The position numbers and the translations under genes are program-made. 53,360 bases of DNA. It comes from Hydnum rufescens UP504 (lineage: Eukaryota > Basidiomycota > Agaricomycetes > Cantharellales > Hydnaceae). Position 1 is the stretch's first letter. Each line of letters opens with the position of its first letter. Where the stretch lies: the NCBI GenBank assembly GCA_014904985.1, contig MU129152.1, positions 28,584 to 81,943 on the forward strand, given 5' to 3'. Shown one piece after another: positions 43,568 to 53,360 of this stretch. The notes beneath the pieces are model-generated. The model searched no databases and was not told the origin of the DNA. It was given only the letters and a program-made list of their open reading frames with translations.

Positions 43568-46486
43568 CTAAAAATTCTGCGTAGCGTCCACCATAGCTGA
43601 GTAGGCTGCTTTGTAACTGGGCGTCTCGTAGCATCTATGCTCCTTCTTAAGCGTTCTCCTTTCTAAATGATTGGAATACACCCCGAAGTGTTTGCAGTCC
43701 CTCACCCAGTGTTTCTCGCTACCACACGCGAAACACTTCTGACCAGGTTTATGGTGGCTGACTACTATGTTGTCCCAAGGATAAGGGTATGTCTTTTCAG
43801 TGTTGTCTGCTCTTCTTTCCTGGGGATAGGCGCGACGTGGTGATCGGTAGGATTTACTGCCGGGGCGCTTCCCTACATTCAACGCCATCAAGGATGCCTT
43901 TCCTCCTTCTGCTTCCTCGCTAGAGTACCGAAAAGCTCCCTCCGGATCGTCGCTGTATTGAGAGTGCAGCGATTCCTGGTCGCTCCTCTCCGCTACATCC
44001 TCCTGCGCAATGAAATTCACTCTCTTGGGATTCTTTGATTCCTGGCGGCGTCGATAGTGTTGCGAGGACCTCCATTGCGTTACTAACGTTGCCTCGAATT
44101 GTTTGGCGTGCATTAGGACTGATTCAATCGGGGGTCTGTCGCTCCATCTCAGTACGATGTCCCATTCCACGGGGGCGTTGTTCATTACCGACGCTGTTTC
44201 CTCAGGGCTATTGGGGGTGAAGCGCAGGAAGATGCGGGAAAGGAGGATGCGCCGCTGTATATATTCAGCGGGCGATTCATTGGGGTGATCCCCACTACGG
44301 AAAGTCCCCTCGTTATACTTGAGTCACTGGGCTGTGTACCAAGCCTCTCTGAGATAACGGTGTAATACCCATTCCTGTAGATTATCCCAGGACTGCAGGA
44401 TGGAGTGCTTGACTGGAGCCGAATGAGCTCACCAGGCAGTGGCAACAGCTCCTCTGAACCAGAAGGTGGCTATCTGTGCTATCTGGCTTTCCACAGCTGG
44501 GCCCAAACTCACGAGATCGCTACACTCGTAGAGCCAATCGATCACTGTTTCCTGATCGCCATCCCATTCTGGCACTGCCGTCCATTTCAGCCGGTTGTCC
44601 CAGGTCACGCCTGGTGGGGGAGTGTTGGATGACGCTCCAGGTGGTCCTGGGGGTCCCGGGGGGCCAGGAGGGCCAGGAGGGCCGGGGGACCGCCTGGGCC
44701 CGGGGATCCTCCATTGGAAGGGGGCCTAGGGTCTGGACCTCCTCGTCCTGGGCCTCCTCCTCCTTTCCCAGGTCCGCTGTCATCATCTGGTGGCCCGCCT
44801 CCGCCTTCCTTCAAGCTAGCTGAGTGGGGAGGAGGAGGGGCTGGGGGCTCTTGCCCTTGGAGTTCTCCGTGGGAGGTTCGTGACCTTCCTTCTGGGAGGA
44901 GCTTCGGGAGGACGTAGGGATGGTGGAGGGCCCCTCCGGTTCCAATGGAGCGAGGCTCACGGGATTGCGAGGGAAGAGGGTGCAGGAGAGGGAGAATGGG
45001 GCCGCCTTGACTAGGTTCATGTAGTAGTCGTGGGCTCTTGTGGCTCCTGGGGCTGGCAAGGTGGGGGTATCCCTGACCGAGTCCCAAGCACCACCGGGGT
45101 ACTCGATCCCTTCGCCCGCAGTGTTTGCTCATCCGATCAGGTAATTGGTTAGGGGCGAGCGAGCCTGAGAAGGCCTGGAGGTTGAAGCGTGGGGGAGTCT
45201 CCACTAGGATGCCTCCCCACGGGGCGTCCGACTACGGGCCCCATCTCCCAAGATCCCATGGGTTCTCCTATTGGAGCCTGTGACTTTGAAGGGGTCCAAA
45301 GGACATTCCTCAATCCTTCCCCCAGTGTGGAGACTCGTTGCGAGAGGACCGCCAGCCGATTATGAGGGTTCGGCGTAGGGGTAGCTGACTCCCTGGCGTT
45401 GAGTCATGGAGGGGGACGTCCTGCCACGTCAACGGGGATGCGTCAAGGTTGATGGATGAGCCCCAGTATGTGGATGAGTTCCCCAGTCTTGTCTGATCGG
45501 AGGGAGGAGTGGGCCAGGCTGGCAGGTTTATAATAGAGCCAGGGCCTGCTTTCAGACCGCGAGAGGGGTCAAAGCTGGCATCTCCACTAGGCTCCTCGAA
45601 ATCTGAGCTTGGCGTGAAGAGACCTAAGCCATGGGGTCGGTGTCCACTCTAGGGAGCGGCTGCACATCCAGCACTTCCTCTAGCCTCACGTCGTATTCCG
45701 CATACTTCATGGCCTGGTTGCCCGAGAACGGTGCCTTGTCGCCTGTATGATGGGGCGCGTTCCATCGATATCGCCTTGTATTGCTTCCCAGCCCGAAGCT
45801 AGTGCTCTTCAGGCCACCCTTTTCGTGGGGAGGCGGGGATCATGCCAGGCCTTATACAGGCGCTCTCTTAATTCAGGCGTAGGAGGAAGGGAATCCTCAG
45901 AGGCCATTGGAGTGGATAAGCTTTCGCCCTGATGTAGCTTCCTTAGTTTGTAGAGTCGAGCGAATGTCAGCTCGACCCTTAGCTTTAGTAGCTTGTCAGC
46001 CATTCTCAATTCTTCAATTCGTTTGGACATCCATAGCTGCTCTGCTAATTTCCCTTCGCAGTCTATTACAAAGCGATGATCCTCATTTCCTACTATAGCT
46101 ATAACATCTGAGATGATGTTCTGTAGCCTCTCGATGCCTGTTTGGACTGTAATGAGGAGTTCCCGATCCATATGCCACTCCTGCAGCTCCTCGTCATACA
46201 TGAAGTACATAGAGGTATATTGTGCTGGAGCAAACTTCGTCCACACCATGAGGAACTGGTACATGGTGACAGGAGCAGCCGAGAACGGGTCTGTATACTC
46301 GTTCACCGGCTTGTCCAGTTGTTGCGTGATCTCTCGATAGCGCTCCATCAAGCGTAGCCGGGGTGGGATAGCCACGCATTCGTGAGTAGTAGCGTGATAG
46401 AGCACATTGTCATGCTGGGATGATGGGACATGGTGGGGGATCGCCATATGCGGGTTTAACTTAGGAGTCTTCACCCATTTACTCAT
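43568..46486 (-). pseudogene. T2 gag (N-terminal part, capsid, zinc knuckle)
   Basis: Likely start MSKWVKTPKLNPHM at 46486. A 220-residue first part (to 45809) is helical and charged. A Pro/Gly-rich stretch follows (44605-45204), then a capsid domain (WDGDQETVIDWLYECSDLV; ESPAEYIQRRILLSRI) between 44605 and 44185, and a CX2CX4HX4C knuckle CFACGSEKHWVRDC at 43694-43735. Stops interrupt 45809-45204 and 44460-44330. Confidence 0.85.
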
Positions 46487-46582
46487 TTTGTGAGACAAGG
46501 GAGGGAGCAGAGAGTGGACTGGGAGTTGCTGGATGTTGTGGGTGAAGTTGGTTCGACCGCCTCGTCGGCTAGAGGGAACCAA

Positions 46583-47161
46583 TGTAATAATGCAGTTCTC
46601 GACTTCGAGAAGCTGCGGTATTCGTCGTCGTTAGACAAGGCAGATTCAACGGATCTGTGAATAGAAGAGAAAGGATAATCCAACCATTCTAGGCACTGGC
46701 TTCGAATGGGAGGGCCACAAACGAAGCTAAGCACTGGCTTCACTTCGGGCGTGGGAGAAACGTGAGGAGAGGAGAGGATGGGGAAGTGGGAAGTGGTAGT
46801 AACTGGCCAAAGGGCTCAGTTACTATCTAAGGACAAAGTGGCAGGTTAGCTAACCGACTGGAAGCGGGCACTTACCTAGTAGAGTCGCGCTCGTACGTGA
46901 CTCTCCCATATCCGTCTCTGCCCTGTGCTCTATGGTGACGGATCGCGTGCCTTGGTACAGTCAGATCGTCACGCGACTTAGTCACGGGTAGTGGCACGGC
47001 GGCGTTAGTTTCACGGGTCTCGCGAGAGCGAAGAGGTCCAGGCACGAAGATGGTTTGATTCCGGCGCGACTGGGACTTAGAATCCTCACAGCCATGCTAT
47101 TATGTAAGATACAATACGAGACGAACTACTATGTACATACGTAGTACGGCCCTATATTACA
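46583..47161 (-). repeat. 5' LTR of T2
   Basis: 579 bp, pairs with 35548-36126; followed on the plus strand by GGTCA at 47162-47166. Confidence 0.95.
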
Positions 47162-47166
47162 GGTCA

Positions 47167-47511
47167 TGCCCAAGAACATCTCCAGCTCTTTGATTTTGGG
47201 TTTGTGAAGTGCATGTCCTGAGGGCACAGAGGGTTGGGCAATTGTCGCTGTTTCGCAGTATTGCAGAGAGGTGGGGAGGTGTTTGAGTTTGGTTCCTCGA
47301 TGGTCCACGCCTGGAGTTGGGGCCCTGAATGCAGAGCCCAGGTGCGGGGGGGTGGAGTGTGCATCCTCGAACATAGCGCGTTGTGGAGTTGGTTGCGCGA
47401 TGTTGCTAGGTGGTGTGTACGTGACTGAATTGCCTCACAGTGTGTCGTCGAGGTTTTGAGGTGGAAACTCATTGTTTTCCTCAGGGTAGGTTTGAGGCTT
47501 GAAGTGGGGGC
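47167..47511 (-). pseudogene. T1 gag, middle part
   Basis: Minus strand: from the MITE insertion the reading is HFKPQTYPEENNEFPPQNLD, a TGA for CGA, then a Pro/Thr-rich stretch and KPKIKELEMFLG, the usual entry to the capsid domain, where T2 interrupts it. It joins 35542-34851. Confidence 0.8.
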
Positions 47512-47519
47512 TTCGAGTG

Positions 47520-48295
47520 TATGGATGCCTTTGGTCTGGTTTAAACCTTGGGAACCTGGGTTTAACCTAAACCAGACCCAGGTCTGGTTCCATTGGGGTC
47601 AGGTTTCATTCAATTTTCCTCTGGTCTGGTTTAGGTTTTGCCCTTGCCCTGAATCCAAAACCTGGTTCAAACCCAGGTTTAAACCTGAACCTGAAAGGTA
47701 GGGTGTACCTTCCTGTCTATGTACTTTCACCCTTATTTCTCCACATATTATCATTATCATCCTTCTATAAATTCAATTCCAGAAGTAAACCTAGCAATTT
47801 GCACACAGCACTGTAATTTCAGAGTCAAAAGTTGCATGACTCTGGAATCTAATGGGGTAATCTGTGCAGGTTACAAAGCACATGGCTCTGGGATCAAATC
47901 TGGAGATTTGCACAGGTTACTGTAACTCAGTCTAAGGTCACATGACACAATTTAGTTAGCTAAGTTCCATCCCCTGGAGATATGTAAGCAGAAAATTGAT
48001 GTGAAGGAGGGGTGTGAATGAGATATGAATGGAAAATGGGATGCAAAGGAAGTGGTCAATACAAAGACTCACACAGAGAGTCCAGATAGTCTGTAGTACT
48101 TACTAAAATGTTTTGCTTCTCCTATATCTCAGGTTTCAGGTTTAAACCTGGTTTAAACCCAAACCAAACCACTCTGGAACCAAACCTCAGGTCAGGTTCA
48201 GGTTTTGCCCTCATGGGTGATTTCAGGTTCAGGTCTGGTTTAGGTTTTGCCCAAATTGGCAAAAACTGAACCAAAACTGAACCTAGGCATCCCTA
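47520..48295. mobile_element. Non-autonomous hAT-like element (776 bp)
   Basis: Terminal inverted repeats TATGGATGCC at 47520 and the complement of TAGGGATGCC at the right end; 8-bp target duplication TTCGAGTG at 47512-47519 and 48296-48303. An 8-bp duplication and a TAGGGATG-like end are hAT features. Subterminal regions at both ends are full of GGTTTAAACC, CTGGTTTAGG and complementary words, as often seen for transposase-binding repeats. No transposase is encoded. It splits T1 gag. Confidence 0.9.
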
Positions 48296-48303
48296 TTCGA
48301 GTG

Positions 48304-48776
48304 TCAAGGGTGCAGGGTACAAATTGCAAGTTGTGCACTGTGGGCAAGACTACTTGTCTCAGTCGTGTATTTGCGTTGAGGATGGGTGACCACGAATTGC
48401 AGTGCATGACTTCATTGCACAGTTCTCGGTTTTCGTTCATGAGTTCTTTGAGGCGAGCATTCATCTGGGTGTTGGTGTGCGCCATTTCCGCTTGTATCTG
48501 TGTGCTGCGTGCTAGGTCTGCCTGCATTTGTTGCAGCATGCGCAGGAGCATTGTCTCAGTGCTCAAAGGTGATGTGGCACTGGGAGGGTTTCCCATGTGC
48601 GGACCTTGCATTGAGTTGGGTGGTGTTTGTATCATGGGATACGTCATCCGAGGGGTGATTGGCGCCTTGAGGACGATTGGCAAGGAGAGGGTGGAAGTGC
48701 TTTCGACAGTGGCTGTGTCATCATGATAGTTGTTGGCAACTGGTTGTGGGTGTGGGTTCCATCAAGTGGAGGGCAT
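48304..48776 (-). pseudogene. T1 gag, N-terminal part
   Basis: ATG at 48776 (MPST, then a TGA for CGA, then WNPHPQPVANN). The following segment has a predicted coiled-coil, MLLRMLQQMQADLARSTQIQ through LKELMNENRELCNEV, common in gag N-termini. It is cut at LDTR by the hAT-like element and continues at 47511. Confidence 0.8.
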
Positions 48777-48818
48777 GTTGAGTCTTTCAAGGAAGTCAGT
48801 TATTTAGATTGAGAATAC

Positions 48819-49277
48819 TGTTAAGGGTTGTACTCAAGGTGAAAGATATGATGACGTAATCAAGTTGAATACAAGGAAATGCCCTTAAGGCGATTGATGA
48901 GGGAGTCGCGAAGTGGGGATTATGTAAGTCATGAGAGATGAGTACATACAAGGAAGACCAGCTTCTTGAGACTTAATATGCAAGGGCTTTAAGATGAGAG
49001 TCGCAAGCAATAACTGAGATCATGAAAGAGGAATTCAATTGGTTGACAATATATTCTCAATCTTCTAAAGAGCAAGTGTACACCAAGTAACTACTTATAC
49101 TATTAGAGATCAAAAAGGTTTTATGGATAAAGGGGTGTTGAATAAAGGAGGGATGTATATAATAGGAAATGCTGAAAGAGGAAGGCACAATGGCGGCAAG
49201 GGGGAAGGTCACATGATGGCGCGATTGGCTTGGTTATTCTGCATACATAAGTGAGGTTATGAGTATGACTCATAACA
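48819..49277 (-). repeat. 5' LTR of T1
   Basis: 459 bp, pairs with 3541-3999, followed by the target duplication CAGTT at 49278-49282. Confidence 0.93.
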
Positions 49278-50647
49278 CAGTTACATGTATCACATTTTCA
49301 CCAGATGGTTCACAACTGGCTTCAGGTTCCTCTGATTGTTCTGTACAATTGTGGAACACTGCAGATGGCAGGCCTATTGCAAGACTTGAAGCCCATTCTA
49401 GACAGATTCATGCTATAGCATATTCCCCAGATGGTTCACAACTGGCTTCAGGCTCTGCAGATCATTCTGTGTGATTATGGGACACCAAGTCTGGTGCATC
49501 CATTGTTACACTAAAAGGCCATTCCCTGCCAGTTCTCTCAGTTGCTTTTTCATCCAATGGCTTCCGACTGGCTTCAAGTTCCTATGATTGCTCTGTGCGA
49601 TTATGGGATCCATTATCGCATGGTTCTGTTGCCAGCTTAGAAGGTCATTCTGAGCTAGTCCAGCTTATTACATTTCTGCCAGATGGCTCACAATTGGCTT
49701 CAGGCTCCTATGATTGCTCAGTGCAATTGTGGGATGCACTGTTGGGTACATCCATTGCCATGCTAGAAGGCCACTCTAAGCCAGTTACATGCATTGCATT
49801 TTCACCAGATAGTTTGCAGTTGGCATCAGGCTCTTATGATTGCTCAGTGTGATTGTGGAATGCCATGACTGGTGCCTCCAATGCTATACTACAAGGTGAT
49901 TCTGTGTTGACTACACATATTCCACTTCCACCTGATGTCTTGTGATTGGCTTCCGGCTTTGATCATCTCTCCATTGGATTCTGGAATGCGGTGTCCAATG
50001 AACCTGTCACAAGAACAGGAGGGCATTCTCTTTGGCTTATGTCTGTTGCATTTTCATTGGATGGCTCACAGTTGGCTTCGGGATCCTATGATCGCTCTGT
50101 GCACTTATGGGATACTAAGTCTGCTGTGGTTCTAGCAACTCTAGAAGGCCATTCTGGACCAGTCAAATTTATTGCATTCTCACCGGATGGTTTTCGACTG
50201 GCTTCAAGCTCCTCAGATGGCTCTGTGCGATTATGGGATGGGATGTCTGGGGCCGCCATTGCAACACTCTGTCATTCTTCATCAATTACATTCATTGGGT
50301 TTTCATTGGATAGCTTGCAACTGGCTTCAGGCTCGAAGTATCATCCTGTGCAATTGTGGGATGCCAAATCTGGTGCACCCATCACCATGCCAGAAGATGA
50401 TTCCGAGCCAGTTATGTCGATCACAAATGTATCGGATGGCATTTGGTCTCTCCATGGTCAATGGATACAGATCCAGCACCCTTTGGATCACTATGTTCGG
50501 CGTGTTTGTTGTATTCCTCTATTCTATTCCCCAAGCACTCCCATCACAGTTCCTCATCTACCAAGCATTTCTCGGCTTGCAATTGGCTGTAGAGATGGTC
50601 GCATTCTAATCCTTGATATTCCACCTCAATATGTATTTGGAGACTAG
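49278..50647 (+). pseudogene. NACHT-WD40 receptor, C-terminal WD40 part
   Basis: Continues the repeat cut at 3540: VTCITFSPDGSQLASGSSDC and about eight more WD40 units, then SRLAIGCRDGRILILDIPPQ and stop TAG at 50645. In-frame TGA codons near 49471, 49850 and 49944 replace the expected CGA (SVRLWD, and RLASG). One repeat near 49880-49990 is more degenerate. Neighbouring repeats are strikingly alike, as in fungal NLRs whose WD40 arrays are shuffled and homogenised. Confidence 0.92.
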
Positions 50648-52121
50648 TAAATATAATGTTCTGGCGAAGGGACGATTTTTGTTGCAGATCTGGTTTTTTA
50701 CGCTCGCGACAGGTAAGAGGGAATGTGATGGGATCCCAGACGTGATGCCAATCTTGAGAGAAATCGTCCCAAGAACAGGGGTGTTTCCTGCAGTAATATT
50801 CAAGGATGCGGGATTTGATGATTTACTTCATCACAAGTGGGGTTATTCATCATCTGAAAAAAAGCGAGCGCCAAAAATGACAAGACGTCAGTGCATGTTC
50901 CCCGACGCCTCACCACAAATAGGAGAGGACAGGGGAAGTGTAATCTGATTGCCTTCTAAAGGAAGGCAAAGAAAGAGAGGAAATACAAATGAATTTACTG
51001 ACCCCCCAAAGTTTCACCCCAGGGCTTGTCACGGACCTCTTTTCTCTGATTAAAAGGTGTATGCTCCCGAGCAGATGGAAGCTGGGGAACGATGGTCTGA
51101 ATGATGAGGACCACTGCAGAAGCCATGGAACGATTAAAGAGTGGTGATGTGGAGATAGTGGATGTTCTGGATGAACAGGGGACATCCTGCGGCTGATGTT
51201 CAAGAAGCATGGCATGAAGAATAGTTTATGTAACAGGAGGCAGAAAGGCAACATGAGGTGTGTTCAGACGAACCGGGAGCAAGCACTCACTCCCGCTTCC
51301 GTATCCCAAATCCAACAATGCAGCAAACTCCAGAGGGCTCTCTTGCAGCTGGCTGAGAATAGACGAAGGTATCTAGTGCCGGAGTTTGGCTCACAGTGGC
51401 ACTTGCAAGTTCGATGAGTATCGCTCTACTGAAGGGTCGAAAAAAATCATGCAGTGAAAGCCAGACAAAGCTCTACAATCGTGGCGGATAAGTATTTGAC
51501 ACGTTACGTTTCCACTAAGCGGAGGATGATAGCGAGGGCAACTAAGATATGAACCCACAAAGGAGCGAGGCTCAGTGAGCAGGTTCATTCAGGGAAGTGC
51601 TAATAGTGTTCAAGTCTAAGCAACATTGCCAGCACCGGAAACTTGCAGCGTAATCTCCTCGACGGCGAGCCACGCCTTCATTATACCATCACCAAGCTCA
51701 CCTTGCTGCTCCCAGTCTTGTTTGTCCCACACTTCCATAACAGATTCGTATGGCCTTGATTGAGGCTCATTCGACTTAACCAACACGATGTCCGATATTT
51801 CACTTTGTCCATTTGACAATGTCCCGGAAGTACCAAGGATGGAGGGGCCATCCAGTGAGGACTAGTTGACAACAATTGCACTCGCAAAACACCATTTCCT
51901 AAGATTTTGGTCTGCATCCTTGCTCTCACAGGTTCTGCTAAGTTGCTAATCAAAATCAGTGACAGAATGCAGACGTGTGTCAGCAAGGACACAGAGCCAC
52001 ATGTTAAAGCATCGACTGAACAGAAGGGTTGCATGACTCCAGAATCGTGCCCCCAGTCTTCCTTGCTGTGCTGTCCTACGGTATGCAGGTCGAACGGTCT
52101 CGATCATAGTATGGGCATTAT
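50648..52121. other. Unassigned region downstream of the NLR pseudogene
   Basis: No clear gene. Short plus-strand frames (for example 50613-50948) overlap the NLR end and lack recognisable motifs. No hairpin units, LTRs or strong repeats were seen. Confidence 0.5.
51616..51860 (-). pseudogene. Possible coding fragment of unknown function
   Basis: A minus-strand frame reads SGTLSNGQSEISDIVLVKSN then YESVMEVWDKQDWEQQGELG and ends AGNVA. The EVWDKQDW segment faintly resembles C2-type domains that occur at the front of some basidiomycete NLRs, but the match is weak and no start or partner exon is clear. Confidence 0.3.
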
Positions 52122-53360
52122 ACTGTAAAAAAAAGAATTATCTGAACAAACAAACTTTTGAACAAATAAACAATGAACGAACAATTTGAATGAACGAACA
52201 ACGAAAGAATGAACTTTTGAACAAACAATTTGAACAAATGAACTCCAAACGAATGAACAATTTGAATGAACGAACTTTTGAACAAGTGAATATTTGAACG
52301 AATGAACAAGTGAATGCATGAACTTTTGAACAAACAAACTTTTGCACTCCGGCCCCATGAGACCATGCCCTCAGTTTGAATCCCTCCCGGCAATCCTCCA
52401 AGGTGTTCCAACTCCTTTTTTGTACAAGTGCCGGCATCGGCTTCCTTTATCTCCGCCATAGTCAAAAGGGCGGGATATGGCAGGATTTCCCATTTTGGAA
52501 ATCATCTGTTCGCTCACTTTCTCCTCCCTGCTAGGCTACATTGGCTTGCTTTCCTTAGTTCTCTGTTGGATTGTGGATCTATTTATTCCTATTATACTGT
52601 ACAAAAACTAGTTACAAAAGTTAGATATAAAAATAAATAATAATAAAACCAAAAAAAAAAAAAAAGCCAAAAAACATGCGCAACTGGTGCCTTGAGGCAC
52701 CAGTCATGCAAATGGTGGACATGGGGTGGTAGAGGACGCATAGGAGCCCACACACACCAGGTTTGGTGTGTATAGGCTTTGGGGTTCCCAACTTATAGTC
52801 AGGTTTATAGTGGTGCCACAAAGTGCCAGTATTGGGGGGTTTCCCCCCCCTCTTTTTTCCTGGTCCTGGCTGATAGGGAGGTCTGGGGGAGGGTTGGGTA
52901 GAGGGCTGACTGGTTTTCCAGAATGAATGGCTGCTTTTAAGCGGCAGTTGCTGTGGCTCTATGGCCACAGTGGTCCTGCTGCTTAGGTTGTGGGGCCATT
53001 CGTTCTGGGCAGCCAGATCTTGTGTAGATATGGGCTTGATGTCATGAGTTCGTGTGGGCCAACATAAATCCCACCCCACTCCCATGACAATGGGTAAGTG
53101 ACACGATCAACACCAGCCCTTAGGCCGGCACTGTTCGCGCCACTCATCCACACCACAGGGGGGGAAGAGGAGGGGGATGAGGGGATGGCTGGGGGATGGT
53201 GTTGGCATGCAGAGAGGTGGACTGGGGGGACCCTGTAATGGAGAGATGTCGCGTTAGTAAAAAAAATCAAAAGTCACACAAAAAGAGCAGCCATAGGCTG
53301 CTCTTTTTGCACAGAAGTATCTATATTAATTATTTTTACACACCTTATCACCACACCCCA
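52122..53360. mobile_element. E: left part of another D-type foldback element, leaving the window
   Basis: TATA at 52118-52121 precedes CTGTAAAAAA, matching D's TATA plus CTGTAG start. The interior follows D's order: a GGCGGGAT...GGATTTCCC...TTGGAAATCA block (52470-52505), an ATACTGTACAAA segment, GGTGCCTTGAGGCACC (52688-52703), then a minus-strand unit with CCTGTAATG, TTAGTAAAA and intron-type hairpin 53276-53312. The exon-type hairpin CACCACACCCCA is cut by the window end at 53360. Confidence 0.7.
52140..52350. repeat. GAAC/GAAT-rich simple repeat
   Basis: Variants of GAACAAACTTTTGAACAAA and TTTGAATGAACGAAC repeat irregularly. The Phe/Val/Cys-rich minus-strand frames here are artefacts. 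Confidence 0.85.

Larger units (their letters stand above)
35548..47161 (-). mobile_element. T2: 11.6-kb Ty3-type chromodomain LTR retrotransposon with an extra 3' ORF, inserted in T1 gag
   Basis: 579-bp LTRs (35548-36126 and 46583-47161) start TGTAATAA and end TATTACA. GGTCA flanks both (35543-35547 and 47162-47166). Minus-strand order: primer-binding-site-like TGGTTCCCTCTAGCC just inside the right LTR, gag (46486-43568), protease, RT, RNase H, integrase, chromodomain (39177-38842), then about 2.8 kb of additional coding (38930-36145), and a GGGGGGC polypurine tract beside the left LTR. Coding is better preserved than in T1 but has several TGA and TAG stops and at least one frameshift. Confidence 0.94.
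3541..49277 (-). mobile_element. T1: Ty3-type chromodomain LTR retrotransposon holding many nested insertions
   Basis: Two 459-bp direct repeats starting TGTTAAGG and ending CATAACA bound the element. The 5-bp sequence CAGTT lies just outside each (3536-3540 and 49278-49282), and joining the flanks restores the WD40 frame (EPV then TCITFSPDG). Coding is on the minus strand, so the 5' LTR is the right one. Order: gag (48776-48304, 47511-47167, 35542-34851), protease (about 34540), RT (about 33863-33395), RNase H (about 32994-32719), integrase (32344-31256), chromodomain (25891-25700), polypurine tract (4000-4016), 3' LTR. Without insertions it would be a few kilobases long. Insertions inside are A1/A2, A3, B1, B2, D, T2 and the hAT MITE. 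All coding parts carry CGA-to-TGA stops and some frameshifts, so it is dead. Confidence 0.92.

Noticed and set aside
52104..52465. Phe/Val/Cys-rich minus-strand frames
   Set aside because: Translation of the GAAC/GAAT simple repeat in element E.

Overview
The window looks like a repeat-rich chromosome region of a filamentous basidiomycete (Agaricomycete). The evidence is a NACHT-WD40 (NLR-type) gene typical of mushrooms, chromodomain Ty3-type LTR retrotransposons, short GT-AG introns of about 50-110 nt, and heavy CpG-to-TpG decay. No gene here appears intact. The only 'N' run is at 22664-22688.

Almost everything can be explained as nested insertions. The oldest layer is a plus-strand NACHT-WD40 gene (about 1003-3540, resuming at 49278-50647). 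It is split by a 45.7-kb Ty3 element, T1 (3541-49277, coding on the minus strand), with 459-bp LTRs and a 5-bp target duplication CAGTT. T1 in turn holds several insertions. One is a second Ty3 element, T2 (35548-47161, 579-bp LTRs, duplication GGTCA). Another is a 776-bp hAT-like MITE (47520-48295, duplication TTCGAGTG). There are also two copies of a 1.9-kb foldback repeat (B1, B2). The last group is very large foldback elements, here called A1, A2, A3 and D. A further element of the D type (E) starts near 52122 and leaves the window.

The A/D foldbacks are the unusual system. Each has a 0.5-1.3-kb central palindrome from which two arrays point outward, minus strand on the left and plus strand on the right. 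Each array repeats a unit of about 200-330 bp. Read outward, a unit has an 'exon' ending in a CCACACCC...GGGTGTGG hairpin, a GTRAGT 5' splice site a few bases later, a second hairpin (CAAAAAGAGCAGC...GCTGCTCTTTTTG), a TTTACTAAC-like branch point, and a TTCTAG-type 3' splice site. About 41 intron-type and 43 exon-type hairpins are visible. Stem positions covary, and two introns lack the hairpin. Element D is flanked by TATA and sits in frame in the T1 polyprotein, so these are mobile or were mobile recently. I know of no described element with this combination.

Layout: 1-845 dispersed repeat; 1003-3540 NLR part 1; 3541-3999 LTR; 4149-5148 and about 15753-15884 a spliced gene antisense to T1; 5221-15752 A1 with A2 (about 10105-14392) nested in it; 16172-20052 A3; 20119-22068 B1; 22814-24640 B2; 24640-24870 a lone hairpin unit; 25351-31251 T1 chromodomain and foldback D; 31256-35542 T1 pol and gag; 35548-47161 T2; 47167-48776 T1 gag with the MITE; 48819-49277 LTR; 49278-50647 NLR part 2; 50648-52121 unassigned; 52122-end element E.

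Coordinates of LTRs, duplications, splice sites and motifs were read by eye. Foldback ends for A1-A3 are approximate. Statements about families are from general knowledge and no database search was possible.
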